Shown one piece after another: positions 53,891 through 62,112 of a stretch of DNA of 63,745 nucleotides; positions within the stretch are counted from its first letter, which is position 1; each line of letters opens with the position of its first letter. The DNA is taken from positions 1-63,745 of the forward strand of contig MPUH01000344.1 of assembly GCA_001970955.1 (NCBI GenBank), given 5' to 3'. Position numbers and translations under genes: made by a program. A model generated the notes under the pieces. It saw only the letters and a list, made by a program, of their open reading frames with translations. It was not told where the DNA came from and made no database searches. Source of the stretch: Stentor coeruleus (lineage: Eukaryota > Ciliophora > Heterotrichea > Heterotrichida > Stentoridae).

Positions 53891-54336
53891 TATTTATAAA
53901 TAATGCCATTTATTAAATCACTCATATTAAACTGGAAATATTAAAATTATGGGAGTTGTTACACCTTTTTGCAATGGAATGGAATATTAAGGGGAATTTT
54001 ATATGAATTATTATGCTTTAAGAAAATATTTAGGAAATTTTATTGGGAATATTAAGGTGATAATTTAGAGTTAGGTTTTATAAGATAATATGCGGAATTA
54101 ATATAGAGGATTTTAATGGAATCAGGCTTTTTTAGTAAGGAGATTTGTATTTATTATAATTTTTGGGATAATTTTAAAATACTTTTAGGAATTTTTTTGG
54201 GGGATAAAATTATCGAAGGAATACTTCATGAGTTATATATGGCAGAAATTAGATCAAAACAAAATCAGATGAAATCTTTAAAGGAAATAAAAACTTCAGA
54301 TAAAAAAAAAATTCAGATAAAAAAAAATTCATTCAA

Positions 54337-54448
54337 ATTTAGAACTTATTGTATTAAAATTTACGTAGATAAATTATGCAAACTCAAATCATATTTAGAA
54401 CTTATTGTATTAAAATTCGCATAGATAAATTATGCAAACTCAAATCAT
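54337..54448. repeat. Two-copy 56-bp direct tandem repeat
   Basis: Units 54337-54392 and 54393-54448 both begin ATTTAGAACTTATTGTATTA and differ at a few bases. A smaller repeat TTCAGATAAAAAAAAA precedes it. Confidence 0.88.
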
Positions 54449-55191
54449 AAATTTTGAAGTGAAAATTATAATGTTGTTATTTTAAAACAAGATTATAAAA
54501 GTTTGTATTATAACATGTGAAAATATTCTTAAAATAAAGTTTATACCAATAGTATTTTCATATATAAAAAGATAAAGATTTATATATAAAATGATAATTT
54601 AGTATGTCATAATTTTATATATCATTAGATTTCAGTTTTTATGTTTATGAATATGAATATGAACAATTGAATTAGTTTAATATATTAAATTTAGTAGATT
54701 GAAATTTTATGTTATAATATCTCGTATCTTTATTATAATTAAACCTTATATACCATATAAAAAAATATAATATAGGCAATCAAAATATGTAAAGTCTATG
54801 AAAATTGTCTAAGTTTATCATATAATATATGCTAAAAAAGTAAATATTATTCCCTAATGATATTTAAGTCGTTATATTTATCAGCATATCTTCTAATAAA
54901 ATATCTAAGGTAAAAACTTTTTCTCAACAGAGTCTCTTAAATTTATTAAGATATTTTATAGTATATCACAAAAGCATTATGATCTTTATGATAAATACAA
55001 AGTTAATACTTTCAATATTTTTATACAAAAAATAATACTCTGTTTCTTATGATCTTAAAAAACACTATTCCAACATACAAAATAAAGTTTTCAAAACTAT
55101 TTAAAATTATAAATTCATACTCAAATGTTTTCTGTAAACCATAAATTATATTATTTCTCATTAAATTCCTAATTTTATCTTTTAACTCCTA

Positions 55192-55206
55192 TAACACCCT
55201 AACACC
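55192..55206 (+). repeat. Interstitial telomere-like tract
   Basis: TAACACCCTAACACC: 15 nt with period 8, fitting the heterotrich telomere unit CCCTAACA as I recall it. It lies about 190 bp upstream of the carboxypeptidase start, with the C-rich strand in sense orientation. Confidence 0.6.
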
Positions 55207-55397
55207 TATTATTATAAAATTCTCATAATCAAAACCTAATCCTCTTCAATACCTAAAATTCCCCCACATTAAATCCTTCAATTTTTCCAAACAAATCTTC
55301 ATTCCTAAAAGCTAGCCACCCTCCTAAACAAGATCTCCACCCATCTCATCTCCTCACACTGGAGAAGAAAAGGGTTTAAATATGAGCCATATTAAAT

Positions 55398-56726
55398 ATG
55401 TTGGTGAAGTTTATTTTACTTGGGCTAGCAAGCGGTGTTATTCTATCAGACAAGATGACTTCATTCCCACAGTTCCCAGAAATTCCTCCATTTGACATGT
55501 ACTCAGGTTTCTTAGACGTACCTAATTCAAAAGGCAAGCAGTTGCATTACGTCTTTGTAGAGAGTCAAAATGATCCAGCAAACGACCCTCTCATCCTTTG
55601 GCTTAATGGCGGTCCTGGGTGTTCATCAATGGATGGTCTTTTCTACGAACACGGTCCCTACATTTTTATCAACAACTCAACAACTTTAGTAAAAAACCCT
55701 TATTCCTGGAACACAAACGCCTCAGTTATTTACTTAGAAGCTCCTGCTGGTGTTGGGTTTTCTCCTTTAGGTGATGTGTCGAATAACTACACTACAGATC
55801 AAATTACAGCTCATGATAATTTATTAGCCCTTCTCCAATTCTTTAAAGGTTTCTATGAATATCGTCACTTACCTTTTTATATCACTGGAGAAAGCTATGC
55901 TGGTATTTATGTCCCAACCCTAGCTTTATCTATAGTCAATTATAACCTTTATACTCCATATAGACCAATAAATCTTCAAGGTATAGCTGTAGGTAATGGT
56001 TGTACTGATTGGAATTATGATACAAACCCAGCTTTTATGCATATGCTATGGACATATGGTATGATGTCAGTTCAAGAGCACACTTTATTAATGCAAAATT
56101 GTGATAATATGAATGATTTTTCAAGTAAAGCCTGTGATGTTGTAGTCAAACAAGTATTATCAAATGTTGGTCAAGTAAACATTTATGATATTTATGGAAC
56201 ATGTTGGCCTGGACCATCTGATACAACTTATGAAGATAATCAAGGTATGTTGAAATTCTTGAAAATGAAACTTGGCAGTAGTAATACTGTAGTCCCACCT
56301 TGTATTGCTTGGGGTGGTATTTATACTTACCTTAACAATGCTACAGTTCAAAAAGCTTTTAATATCCCTCAGCCGGCAACATGGGGATTTTGTGCTAATT
56401 TGGATTATGTTTCTGATTTTGATCATGGATCTTTTTACACTTATCCAACTTTAATCAATGCTGGTTTAAATATTTTGATATATTCAGGTGATGTTGATGG
56501 AGCTGTACCGACTATTGGAACTAGAAATTGGATTAGAAATTTGAATTTGGGTATTACAGATGCTTATAGATCATGGTCTGTTAATGAACAAGTTGCAGGA
56601 TATACAATTGGGTATACTGGGCTTAGACTTGTTACGGTTAAAGGTGCTGGACATATGGTTCCTCAGTGGAAACCTGCACAAGCTCAGCATATGCTCCTTT
56701 CTTGGCTGTTCGGTACTAGTCTATAA
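55398..56726 (+). CDS. Serine carboxypeptidase, family S10 (442 aa)
   Basis: Lysosomal/phagosomal exopeptidase that removes C-terminal residues at acid pH. A signal peptide (MLVKFILLGLASGVILS) precedes the mature chain. The oxyanion/substrate motif LNGGPGCSS is at 69-77, the nucleophile elbow GESYAG at 164-169 (Ser166), the acid in YSGDVDGAVP (about 362-371), and His419 in GAGHMVP. Several Cys allow the usual disulfides. Length fits a single-chain S10 enzyme without a long propeptide. All catalytic residues are present. It would serve digestion in food vacuoles. An out-of-frame ATG at 55382 just upstream could affect translation if included in the mRNA. Confidence 0.96.
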   Translation: MLVKFILLGLASGVILSDKMTSFPQFPEIPPFDMYSGFLDVPNSKGKQLHYVFVESQNDPANDPLILWLNGGPGCSSMDGLFYEHGPYIFINNSTTLVKNPYSWNTNASVIYLEAPAGVGFSPLGDVSNNYTTDQITAHDNLLALLQFFKGFYEYRHLPFYITGESYAGIYVPTLALSIVNYNLYTPYRPINLQGIAVGNGCTDWNYDTNPAFMHMLWTYGMMSVQEHTLLMQNCDNMNDFSSKACDVVVKQVLSNVGQVNIYDIYGTCWPGPSDTTYEDNQGMLKFLKMKLGSSNTVVPPCIAWGGIYTYLNNATVQKAFNIPQPATWGFCANLDYVSDFDHGSFYTYPTLINAGLNILIYSGDVDGAVPTIGTRNWIRNLNLGITDAYRSWSVNEQVAGYTIGYTGLRLVTVKGAGHMVPQWKPAQAQHMLLSWLFGTSL

Positions 56727-56776
56727 GTTTAATTAGTTAAGATTTGATTAGTTATGGAGGTTAAAGGCTTATATAA

Positions 56777-57637
56777 ATGGATTTTTTTGGGCTTAGACCA
56801 CATCATAGGCATCATCAGCAAGGGTTTATTGAGACATACAAAGCAGTGCCAGCTTCGTTTTTCGGCAAAGAAGAGGTCGAAAAAGGCAATATGAGTATTT
56901 TTTAAACAGTCATCCTCCCATCTTCAGCTGCCAGATATATTTTGAGCCAGAGCTCCCAAAATCCAATGCTCTTCAAAATCACAAACCAACAACTAAACAT
57001 CAGTTCTAATTGTGGAGTCCTTGAATTTACTGCTGAGGAAGGATATTGTTTACTTCCATATTGGGTATTCATTATATAGCTAATGCAACATTTAGGATTA
57101 TCAGAAGGAGGGGATGTGCTTATTGAAAGTGTTACTCTACCTAAAGGAACTTTTGTAAAGATTCAGCCTCATGAAACAGCTTTTATAGACTTACCAAACC
57201 CAAAGGCTGTATTAGAAAATGGCTTAAGAAATTACTTGTGTTTAACTAAAGGAGACTCTATTGTTATTGAATTTGCTAAAAAAAGATATGGAATTGATAT
57301 TATTGAAACAAGACCAGCTAATGCTATTATGACAATTCAAACTGATTTACAAGTAGATTTTGCCCCACCTAAAGATTATAAAGAGGAACCTGTTTTGAAA
57401 AAAGAACCTTCGATTACTTTTGGAAAAGAAGAACAGAAAACAAGATCAGGGAATAAGACGATTACAGGATATACTCTTGAAGGGAAAAAAGTTGAATTTA
57501 CTTCTGGGAATAAAGATGATGAAGAAAGAGAATATGATCCAAGACAACATAGAATTCCTAATGGGATTAAAAATGCACCGGTTATTGTCAATCCAAATTA
57601 TTGGGATAGCATGAAAGGTGGTAGGAAGTTAAATTAG
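56777..57637 (+). CDS. UFD1: UFD1 ubiquitin-recognition protein (276 aa, three exons)
   Basis: Exons 56777..56894, 56910..57064 and 57080..57637. Start ATG directly behind ATATAA. UFD1 pairs with NPL4 and the AAA ATPase CDC48/p97 to extract polyubiquitinated proteins (ERAD, chromatin). The N-terminal double-psi barrel is unmistakable after splicing: FIETYKAVPASFFG, ILPSSAARYI, MLFKITN, GVLEFTAEEGYCLLPYWLMQHL, then FIDLPNPKAVLENGLRNYLCLTKGD and ETRPANAIMTIQTDLQVDFAPP. The C-terminal 90 residues are charged, with the expected p97/NPL4-binding region, and somewhat shorter than in animals. It converges with TFIIE-beta; only 5 bp separate the two stop codons. Confidence 0.96.
56895..56909 (+). other. 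15-nt intron in UFD1
   Basis: GTATTTTTTAAACAG. Contains an in-frame stop; splicing yields GNMIILPSSAARY. Confidence 0.93.
57065..57079 (+). other. 15-nt intron in UFD1
   Basis: GTATTCATTATATAG. Contains an in-frame TAG; splicing yields LLPYWLMQHLGL, matching the family. Confidence 0.93.
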
Positions 57638-57642
57638 TAATT

Positions 57643-58191
57643 TTAGTATGTTGTTCTTTGCTCTTCAATTAACTTCTGTCTTTCTCTTGTCTCAGTAGAT
57701 GGCAAGTTTTTCCACATATTCTTAACAAAATCTGAAACTGTGGTCGAAAGCTTCTCTGCTGTATCATCAGGATTCCTATAGAACAATACTGTGAATTTTT
57801 TATCCTTTTCCGAATTGTAAATTTGTCGTATAAAACCTTCTTCTCTTAGTGAGGCTATATCTTTTTCTACACCTTTATAGCAATCAAATAAATCTTGGTT
57901 CTGAGGAATACCCCTAGGTAATCTTTTAAGTTCTTCAATTAGTGTTTCTTTATTATAAATTTCATAGAGCCTATTTAGAGAAAATCGATCTTGTACTTCA
58001 TCATAGTTAATTTTACGATTATCTTTGATTATAGTCAAGAGTTCTTCTTTATGGCTTAAAGTAACACTTATTGACCTTTCAATTTCGTTTAAAGTTAAAG
58101 GGTGATTAGCAGTTCTTAAGCAGTCTATAACTTTTGAGATTATATTGTTTACGTGAGGATTTCGACGCTTTTTTTTATCTGTTGGCTGCAT
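57643..58191 (-). CDS. General transcription factor TFIIE beta subunit (182 aa)
   Basis: RNA polymerase II initiation factor subunit that helps recruit TFIIH and open the promoter. The first winged helix reads NIISKVIDCLRTANHPLTLNEIERSI with NRKINYDEVQDRFSLN; the second covers KETLIEELKRLPRGIPQNQDLFDCY and VLFYRNPD; the C-terminal helix is FVKNMWKNLP. At 182 residues it lacks the long Ser-rich N-terminus and C-terminal extension of animal TFIIE-beta (about 290 aa), so it is a minimal form. Start ATG behind TTTATATAAAAAA. Identification rests on motif order, not on a search. Confidence 0.85.
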   Translation of the reverse strand: MQPTDKKKRRNPHVNNIISKVIDCLRTANHPLTLNEIERSISVTLSHKEELLTIIKDNRKINYDEVQDRFSLNRLYEIYNKETLIEELKRLPRGIPQNQDLFDCYKGVEKDIASLREEGFIRQIYNSEKDKKFTVLFYRNPDDTAEKLSTTVSDFVKNMWKNLPSTETRERQKLIEEQRTTY

Positions 58192-58787
58192 TTTTTTATA
58201 TAAAATTTTTATTGAATTTACAAGTTTTTGTTTGATTGGGAGGGTTTGATGAGGTTTGAGATGATTTTAAATTAGAGATTTTTAGGTTTTTTGAATGGCT
58301 TAGGATAATTTTCTGATAAGTTTTTGCATTTTGAAAAAGGTAATGTTTTTGAGACCTCTTGGTATAATGTTATAAAGGATTTAGAGTTGGGGAGATTTTA
58401 TTAGTACTTGAATTTATTGATATACTTTAAAATTATTATATTTTCAAAATAAACTATAAGATAAGAAAAAAGCATAAGTCCCAAATTGGCTAATCTTTGT
58501 GGAACCGATCTATATCCACCTATAGTAAAAAAAAAAATACATTTAATCCTAAACTTATCCATCCTACAAATCATCATATCATTTCAAAACTTTCTAACAA
58601 AATTATCCTAATAAACATCTTATATTCCATAATACAAAAATTTATCTAAAATCGTCTTACAAAAAATCCAAATCTTTCCACATCTTCTAAGATTATATCT
58701 TATATAAAAACATCTAGACTTTCTTATCAACATATACAAGACATATTTATTCAATTTGCCAAAAACCTTTGAATTAGTAATTTTTAA
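58192..58787. other. Divergent intergenic region, 596 bp
   Basis: A model case of the local skew: 58200-58400 is G/T-rich (upstream of the minus gene), 58540-58780 is A/C-rich and nearly G-free (upstream of the plus gene). No other element seen. Confidence 0.7.
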
Positions 58788-59018
58788 ATGGCGGATGAAG
58801 AAAGACCAGCACAACAAGCAGAAGACCTTACTGTATTTGTGCAGAATTTATTAAACCAAATGCAGACCAGGTTCCAGCAGATGTCAGATGCTATATTGGG
58901 AAGAATTGATGAAATGGGAAACCGCATTGATGAACTTGAACAGTCCATTAGTGAACTAATGGAAGATGCTGCTATTGAAGAGCAAAGGTCACCTATGGAA
59001 GGTGGACGCAAATTTTAG
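58788..59018 (+). CDS. HSBP1: Heat shock factor binding protein 1 homologue (76 aa)
   Basis: A small trimeric coiled-coil protein; in animals it binds the HSF1 trimer and dampens the heat-shock response, and it is related to a WASH-complex assembly factor. The core LTVFVQNLLNQMQTRFQQM followed by GRIDEMGNRIDELEQSI is almost identical in pattern to animal HSBP1, as are the overall length (76) and acidic N-terminus. A perfect heptad runs from about residue 14 to 58. ATG behind TTTTTAA, stop TAG. Single exon. Very short genes of this kind are easily missed, but the identification is firm. Confidence 0.95.
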   Translation: MADEERPAQQAEDLTVFVQNLLNQMQTRFQQMSDAILGRIDEMGNRIDELEQSISELMEDAAIEEQRSPMEGGRKF

Positions 59019-59471
59019 AGTATTTTATTAATAATTTTTGCGATGTGAGGCATTTTTTGAGATTTTTTGAAATGTTGTAATTAACTGGGTCCTGCCTGTA
59101 AAAGAAATTTTTTGGGTGTTTTAAGTTTATTTGGAAAATTTTAATTGTTTAGATTTTAGAACATACTAAGAGTTTTTTACTTTTTAGGATTTTTTGGATT
59201 ACTTATGATAGATTTTTTATATTGAAATATAGGAACTTTAAACTTAAAGACTTGATATAATTTAATGAAATCTTTATTTTCTTTTCAAAGAAAATATAAA
59301 TTCTAATCTACAAACACTGGAGCGCTTGCAGTTTTAAGCTTAGATGTAATTTTTATCTTATAATGCTATCTAATTATTATAACTACAATATCTTCAAAAA
59401 AAGAATACTATTATAAATATCCTCATGATTATAAAAGTAATCTTTAAAATAGGATCTTAAATTTTATTCAT
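59019..59471. other. Intergenic gap, 453 bp
   Basis: G/T-rich after the HSBP1 stop, then AT-rich. A slightly G+C-richer spot near 59310-59340 has no recognisable structure. Confidence 0.5.
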
Positions 59472-60137
59472 ATGATAGATTTTATAAAAATGAATCTTAA
59501 ACTAGAAGTACTTTTTTTATTACTAGGGGCAGTCCTAAGAATAGTTAGTACAGGGACATCAATTTGGTATTATTTAACACAAGAATTTGCTTTAGAAATC
59601 CTACATACATTATGCTGGGTATTTATTATAGCACCTTCATCTGTATTTTTGACGTTGACGATGTTTGTTGTAGCTTATGATTTGTGTAAGGGAGATTTTG
59701 TTGCTATTCCATTCAAACTTGGTATGGGTATTTTTATTGCTCTTGGTGGACCAGTTGGAGCACCTTTGTTTCTTTTTGCTGCAGTTTTATCTTTTAATCC
59801 TTCATGGACAGGAGATTTTTATGTGATAGAAGGTCTTTCAAGAAGCACGACAATGGTTGAAGCACTTTTCGAATCTATGCCTCAAATAACAATTCAGGTT
59901 TATAATAACCAACTACTTAGAGATTGGAATATTTTTAAAATATGTTCAGTAAGTGCCTCATCAACGGCAATTTTTTACAGTTTTTACAAGCTTTGCAAAG
60001 CAATTGATAAAGTTAAACAATATGAAGATGCTGTTATTAATTCAAAGGCAGATCAAAAAGTCATCCCAGAAATTATGGATACAGGTAGAAAAGGTGATGA
60101 AGAACCTATTGAAGTTTATGATATGAGTGAAGATTAA
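59472..60137 (+). CDS. XK-related (XKR) family membrane protein (221 aa)
   Basis: Four or five hydrophobic helices (about residues 10-30, 45-68, 80-110, 155-175). The diagnostic segment VEALFESMPQITIQVYNN near residue 135 matches the XK-related hallmark (E-x-x-PQ-x-x-x-Q-x-Y). XKR proteins include phospholipid scramblases (XKR8) and the VPS13-binding XK. The protein is shorter than animal XKRs (about 400 aa), so it is a half-size form common in protists. The cytoplasmic C-tail is acidic (EEPIEVYDMSED). Scramblase activity is plausible but unproved. An in-frame ATG seven codons later is an alternative start. Confidence 0.7.
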   Translation: MIDFIKMNLKLEVLFLLLGAVLRIVSTGTSIWYYLTQEFALEILHTLCWVFIIAPSSVFLTLTMFVVAYDLCKGDFVAIPFKLGMGIFIALGGPVGAPLFLFAAVLSFNPSWTGDFYVIEGLSRSTTMVEALFESMPQITIQVYNNQLLRDWNIFKICSVSASSTAIFYSFYKLCKAIDKVKQYEDAVINSKADQKVIPEIMDTGRKGDEEPIEVYDMSED

Positions 60138-60342
60138 ATTTCATTTAGAATAAATACTATGAATTCACCATATTAAATAGTTACTCTCAATTTTTTTTAG
60201 GTATTCTTTAGAAAATTATAAATTTACAATAAAAACTAACACAAGCACAACAACTTCAAACACAAACATATTCAAATACTCAAAAACATAAAAAAATCAT
60301 ACTCTTTATTGTTATAAAATAAAATCATCCTAATACAAATTA

Positions 60343-61092
60343 TTATAAAATCCTACTCTCATTTTTTGCTTTGCTTTTCTTTTGTTCATCTCTTATTCTA
60401 AATTCCTTAGCTTTTCTTTCAAAATTAGATAAAATCTCATAAGACCCTGGCCCTGGGTTTCTAGCTGTAGCTATTTTTGTAAAATCCGACCTTTTTGATG
60501 TGCCAAACACAATAGCAGAAAAACGATTTTTCTCAACAGTATTCGCTTTTGGGGAATAATAATTTGGTCCAGGGTTTTCCTTAATAGAATTAAGAGGATT
60601 AAGCCTTGATTTCAGCTGTACCCCTTTATTCTCACTTAAAAGACTTCTTTTAATCTCATAACTTCCTGGTCCTGGTATTTCTTTATGCGTATCCCAACTT
60701 TCACGTGTACAAAAATTTAAGTTTTGTAAATTATTAGTTGATTGTGAACTTGATAAGTTTCTAGTTTTAAACAATGGCATTTCCCTATGAGCTATACCTG
60801 GTCCTGGTGTTTCAACTGGTCTAAAAGTATATCTTTTTCCAAATCCTAATGATGTTGATGTTTTTGATAATGTCGAGCCAAGATTTAATAAAGGGACATC
60901 AATTGTATCCCTTAATGATTCTTTAAATCGCTGTGCTCGGGGAAATGACCATTTTATTACCTCTCTTGTTAAAGATGTTGCAGATTGAGTGAAGATTGAC
61001 CCACCAAAGCTTGGGTATCTCTGGCTTTGAGATGTACTTGGTAAAGCTGCAGACTTTTCACGTGAGATTTTTGAGTACTCTTTGAAGTCCAT
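60343..61092 (-). CDS. SHIPPO/ODF3-like (STPGR-repeat) axonemal protein (249 aa)
   Basis: Four Pro-Gly-Pro repeats in the right spacing: VETPGPGIAHR, EIPGPGSYEIKR, ENPGPNYYSPKA and NPGPGSYEIL, each preceded by Arg/Phe-rich linkers (FGKRYTF, VFGTSKRSDF). These repeats define outer-dense-fibre-3/SHIPPO (CIMAP) proteins, which line or cap ciliary microtubules. No membrane segment or signal peptide. Basic throughout, as expected for tubulin binding. Stop TAA. Together with the kinesin and coiled-coil proteins it fits a cell with very many cilia. Confidence 0.9.
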   Translation of the reverse strand: MDFKEYSKISREKSAALPSTSQSQRYPSFGGSIFTQSATSLTREVIKWSFPRAQRFKESLRDTIDVPLLNLGSTLSKTSTSLGFGKRYTFRPVETPGPGIAHREMPLFKTRNLSSSQSTNNLQNLNFCTRESWDTHKEIPGPGSYEIKRSLLSENKGVQLKSRLNPLNSIKENPGPNYYSPKANTVEKNRFSAIVFGTSKRSDFTKIATARNPGPGSYEILSNFERKAKEFRIRDEQKKSKAKNESRIL

Positions 61093-62112
61093 TTTTTTTG
61101 TTGTTTATAGGTTTAAAATTAGTAAGATTTTAAGAGAAATTATTTGTATTGAGAAATATGAGATAATTTTATATGAATGATTATGCAAAAGGTTGTGATA
61201 TGTCTAAGAAATTTTATGTTTGGAATTGTAGGATTGGGTATATGAATATATGGAATTTAAGGGTTTATGAGGTTATATTTTTGATGAGGGTTAAAATGAT
61301 TTACTTGTTGTGGTATGATATTTGTGGCATTTTTTGGAATTTTTATATGATGCTTTATGGATTTATTGTAATTTTATTTGGATTAGGATAGGGTTTTGTT
61401 ATAAAGTATTTTTGTTTATTTTGTTAATATAGGCTTGGATTATGGTTGAAAAAAAATGCATATATGGTTATAGGATTGGATTGATATTGAAGTTGGGTGT
61501 TAGGGTGTTAAAATTTTTCGTATTTGATATAAGATGATGATAGGATTGTGGTTTATAGGATATAGGATTGGCAGATAGTAGGATTAGAAAGAAAACGATA
61601 TATACAAAGGTCAAGAATTTTTTTTTCATAGATTCATATACAGATTTTAGTGTTATTTCGAAGACGAACTCTAGAGGCATAAACTTGTTGGCTGCAAAAG
61701 TTGAAAAATAAATTATCAAAATTAGAATTATCACAAGGGAAAAAAGTGCTAAATATATTGATTATTCCAAAAATGATATTGAAAAGCATCAACAAATATA
61801 TTTTTATAAAAACCTTAATTCTTAATAGCCTACTAACCAAATAAGTTATTATTTTCTAATGCAAACCTGTTAAAAACTATAAATTTTATCTATCCACCCT
61901 TAAACTCAACATCATCTCTAACACTTCTTTCTAAACTATTATTCACAAATCCCTACAAAAATCCAAAGACTCTAACACCCAACTTTATTTATTCAATTAA
62001 AAAGGCTTATCAAAATTAAAAAAAAAAATAATTGAACCTAAACCTATATTATAATCTCTAAATCTAATCCTCAAATAAAACTAAAAAGCCAAACAGCATT
62101 ATTTATTATAAA
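61093..62112. other. Intergenic region, 1.0 kb
   Basis: 61093-61620 is G/T-rich (upstream of the minus SHIPPO gene) and 61640-62110 is A/C-rich (downstream of the minus TGS1-like gene). Open frames at 61173-61391 (plus) and 61468-61840 (minus) are composition artefacts. It contains the telomere-like tract at 61495. Confidence 0.65.
61495..61510 (-). repeat. Interstitial telomere-like tract, two exact units
   Basis: GGGTGTTAGGGTGTTA on the plus strand, exactly two units of the TGTTAGGG/CCCTAACA repeat. The C-rich strand is the sense strand of the SHIPPO gene about 400 bp downstream, the same relation as at 55192. Confidence 0.7.

Larger units (their letters stand above)
53891..55397. other. 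Intergenic region, 1.5 kb
   Basis: The left 200 bp are G/T-rich (upstream of CDPK); a 56-bp tandem repeat lies at 54337-54448; 54450-55140 is AT-rich without features; 55150-55380 is A/C-rich upstream DNA of the carboxypeptidase gene, with a telomere-like tract at 55192 and a small TCTCC/GGAGA hairpin near 55350. The ORF 54116-54424 runs into the repeat and is not accepted. Confidence 0.6.

Noticed and set aside
54116..54424. Plus-strand ORF of 102 codons
   Set aside because: Its 3' third is a 56-bp tandem repeat and the rest lies in CDPK upstream DNA; Lys/Ile-rich without pattern. Cannot be fully excluded.
55192..55206. Telomerase RNA template
   Set aside because: The tract fits a template by length, but nothing around it shows a pseudoknot or a Pol III promoter, and A/C-rich upstream DNA readily produces it.
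61173..61391. Plus-strand ORF of 72 codons
   Set aside because: Lies in G/T-rich upstream DNA of a minus-strand gene, where stops are scarce by composition; the product is Trp/Tyr/Ile-rich with no protein-like pattern.
61468..61840. Two overlapping minus-strand ORFs
   Set aside because: Same compositional effect; low complexity, Phe/Ile/Asn-rich, no start context.
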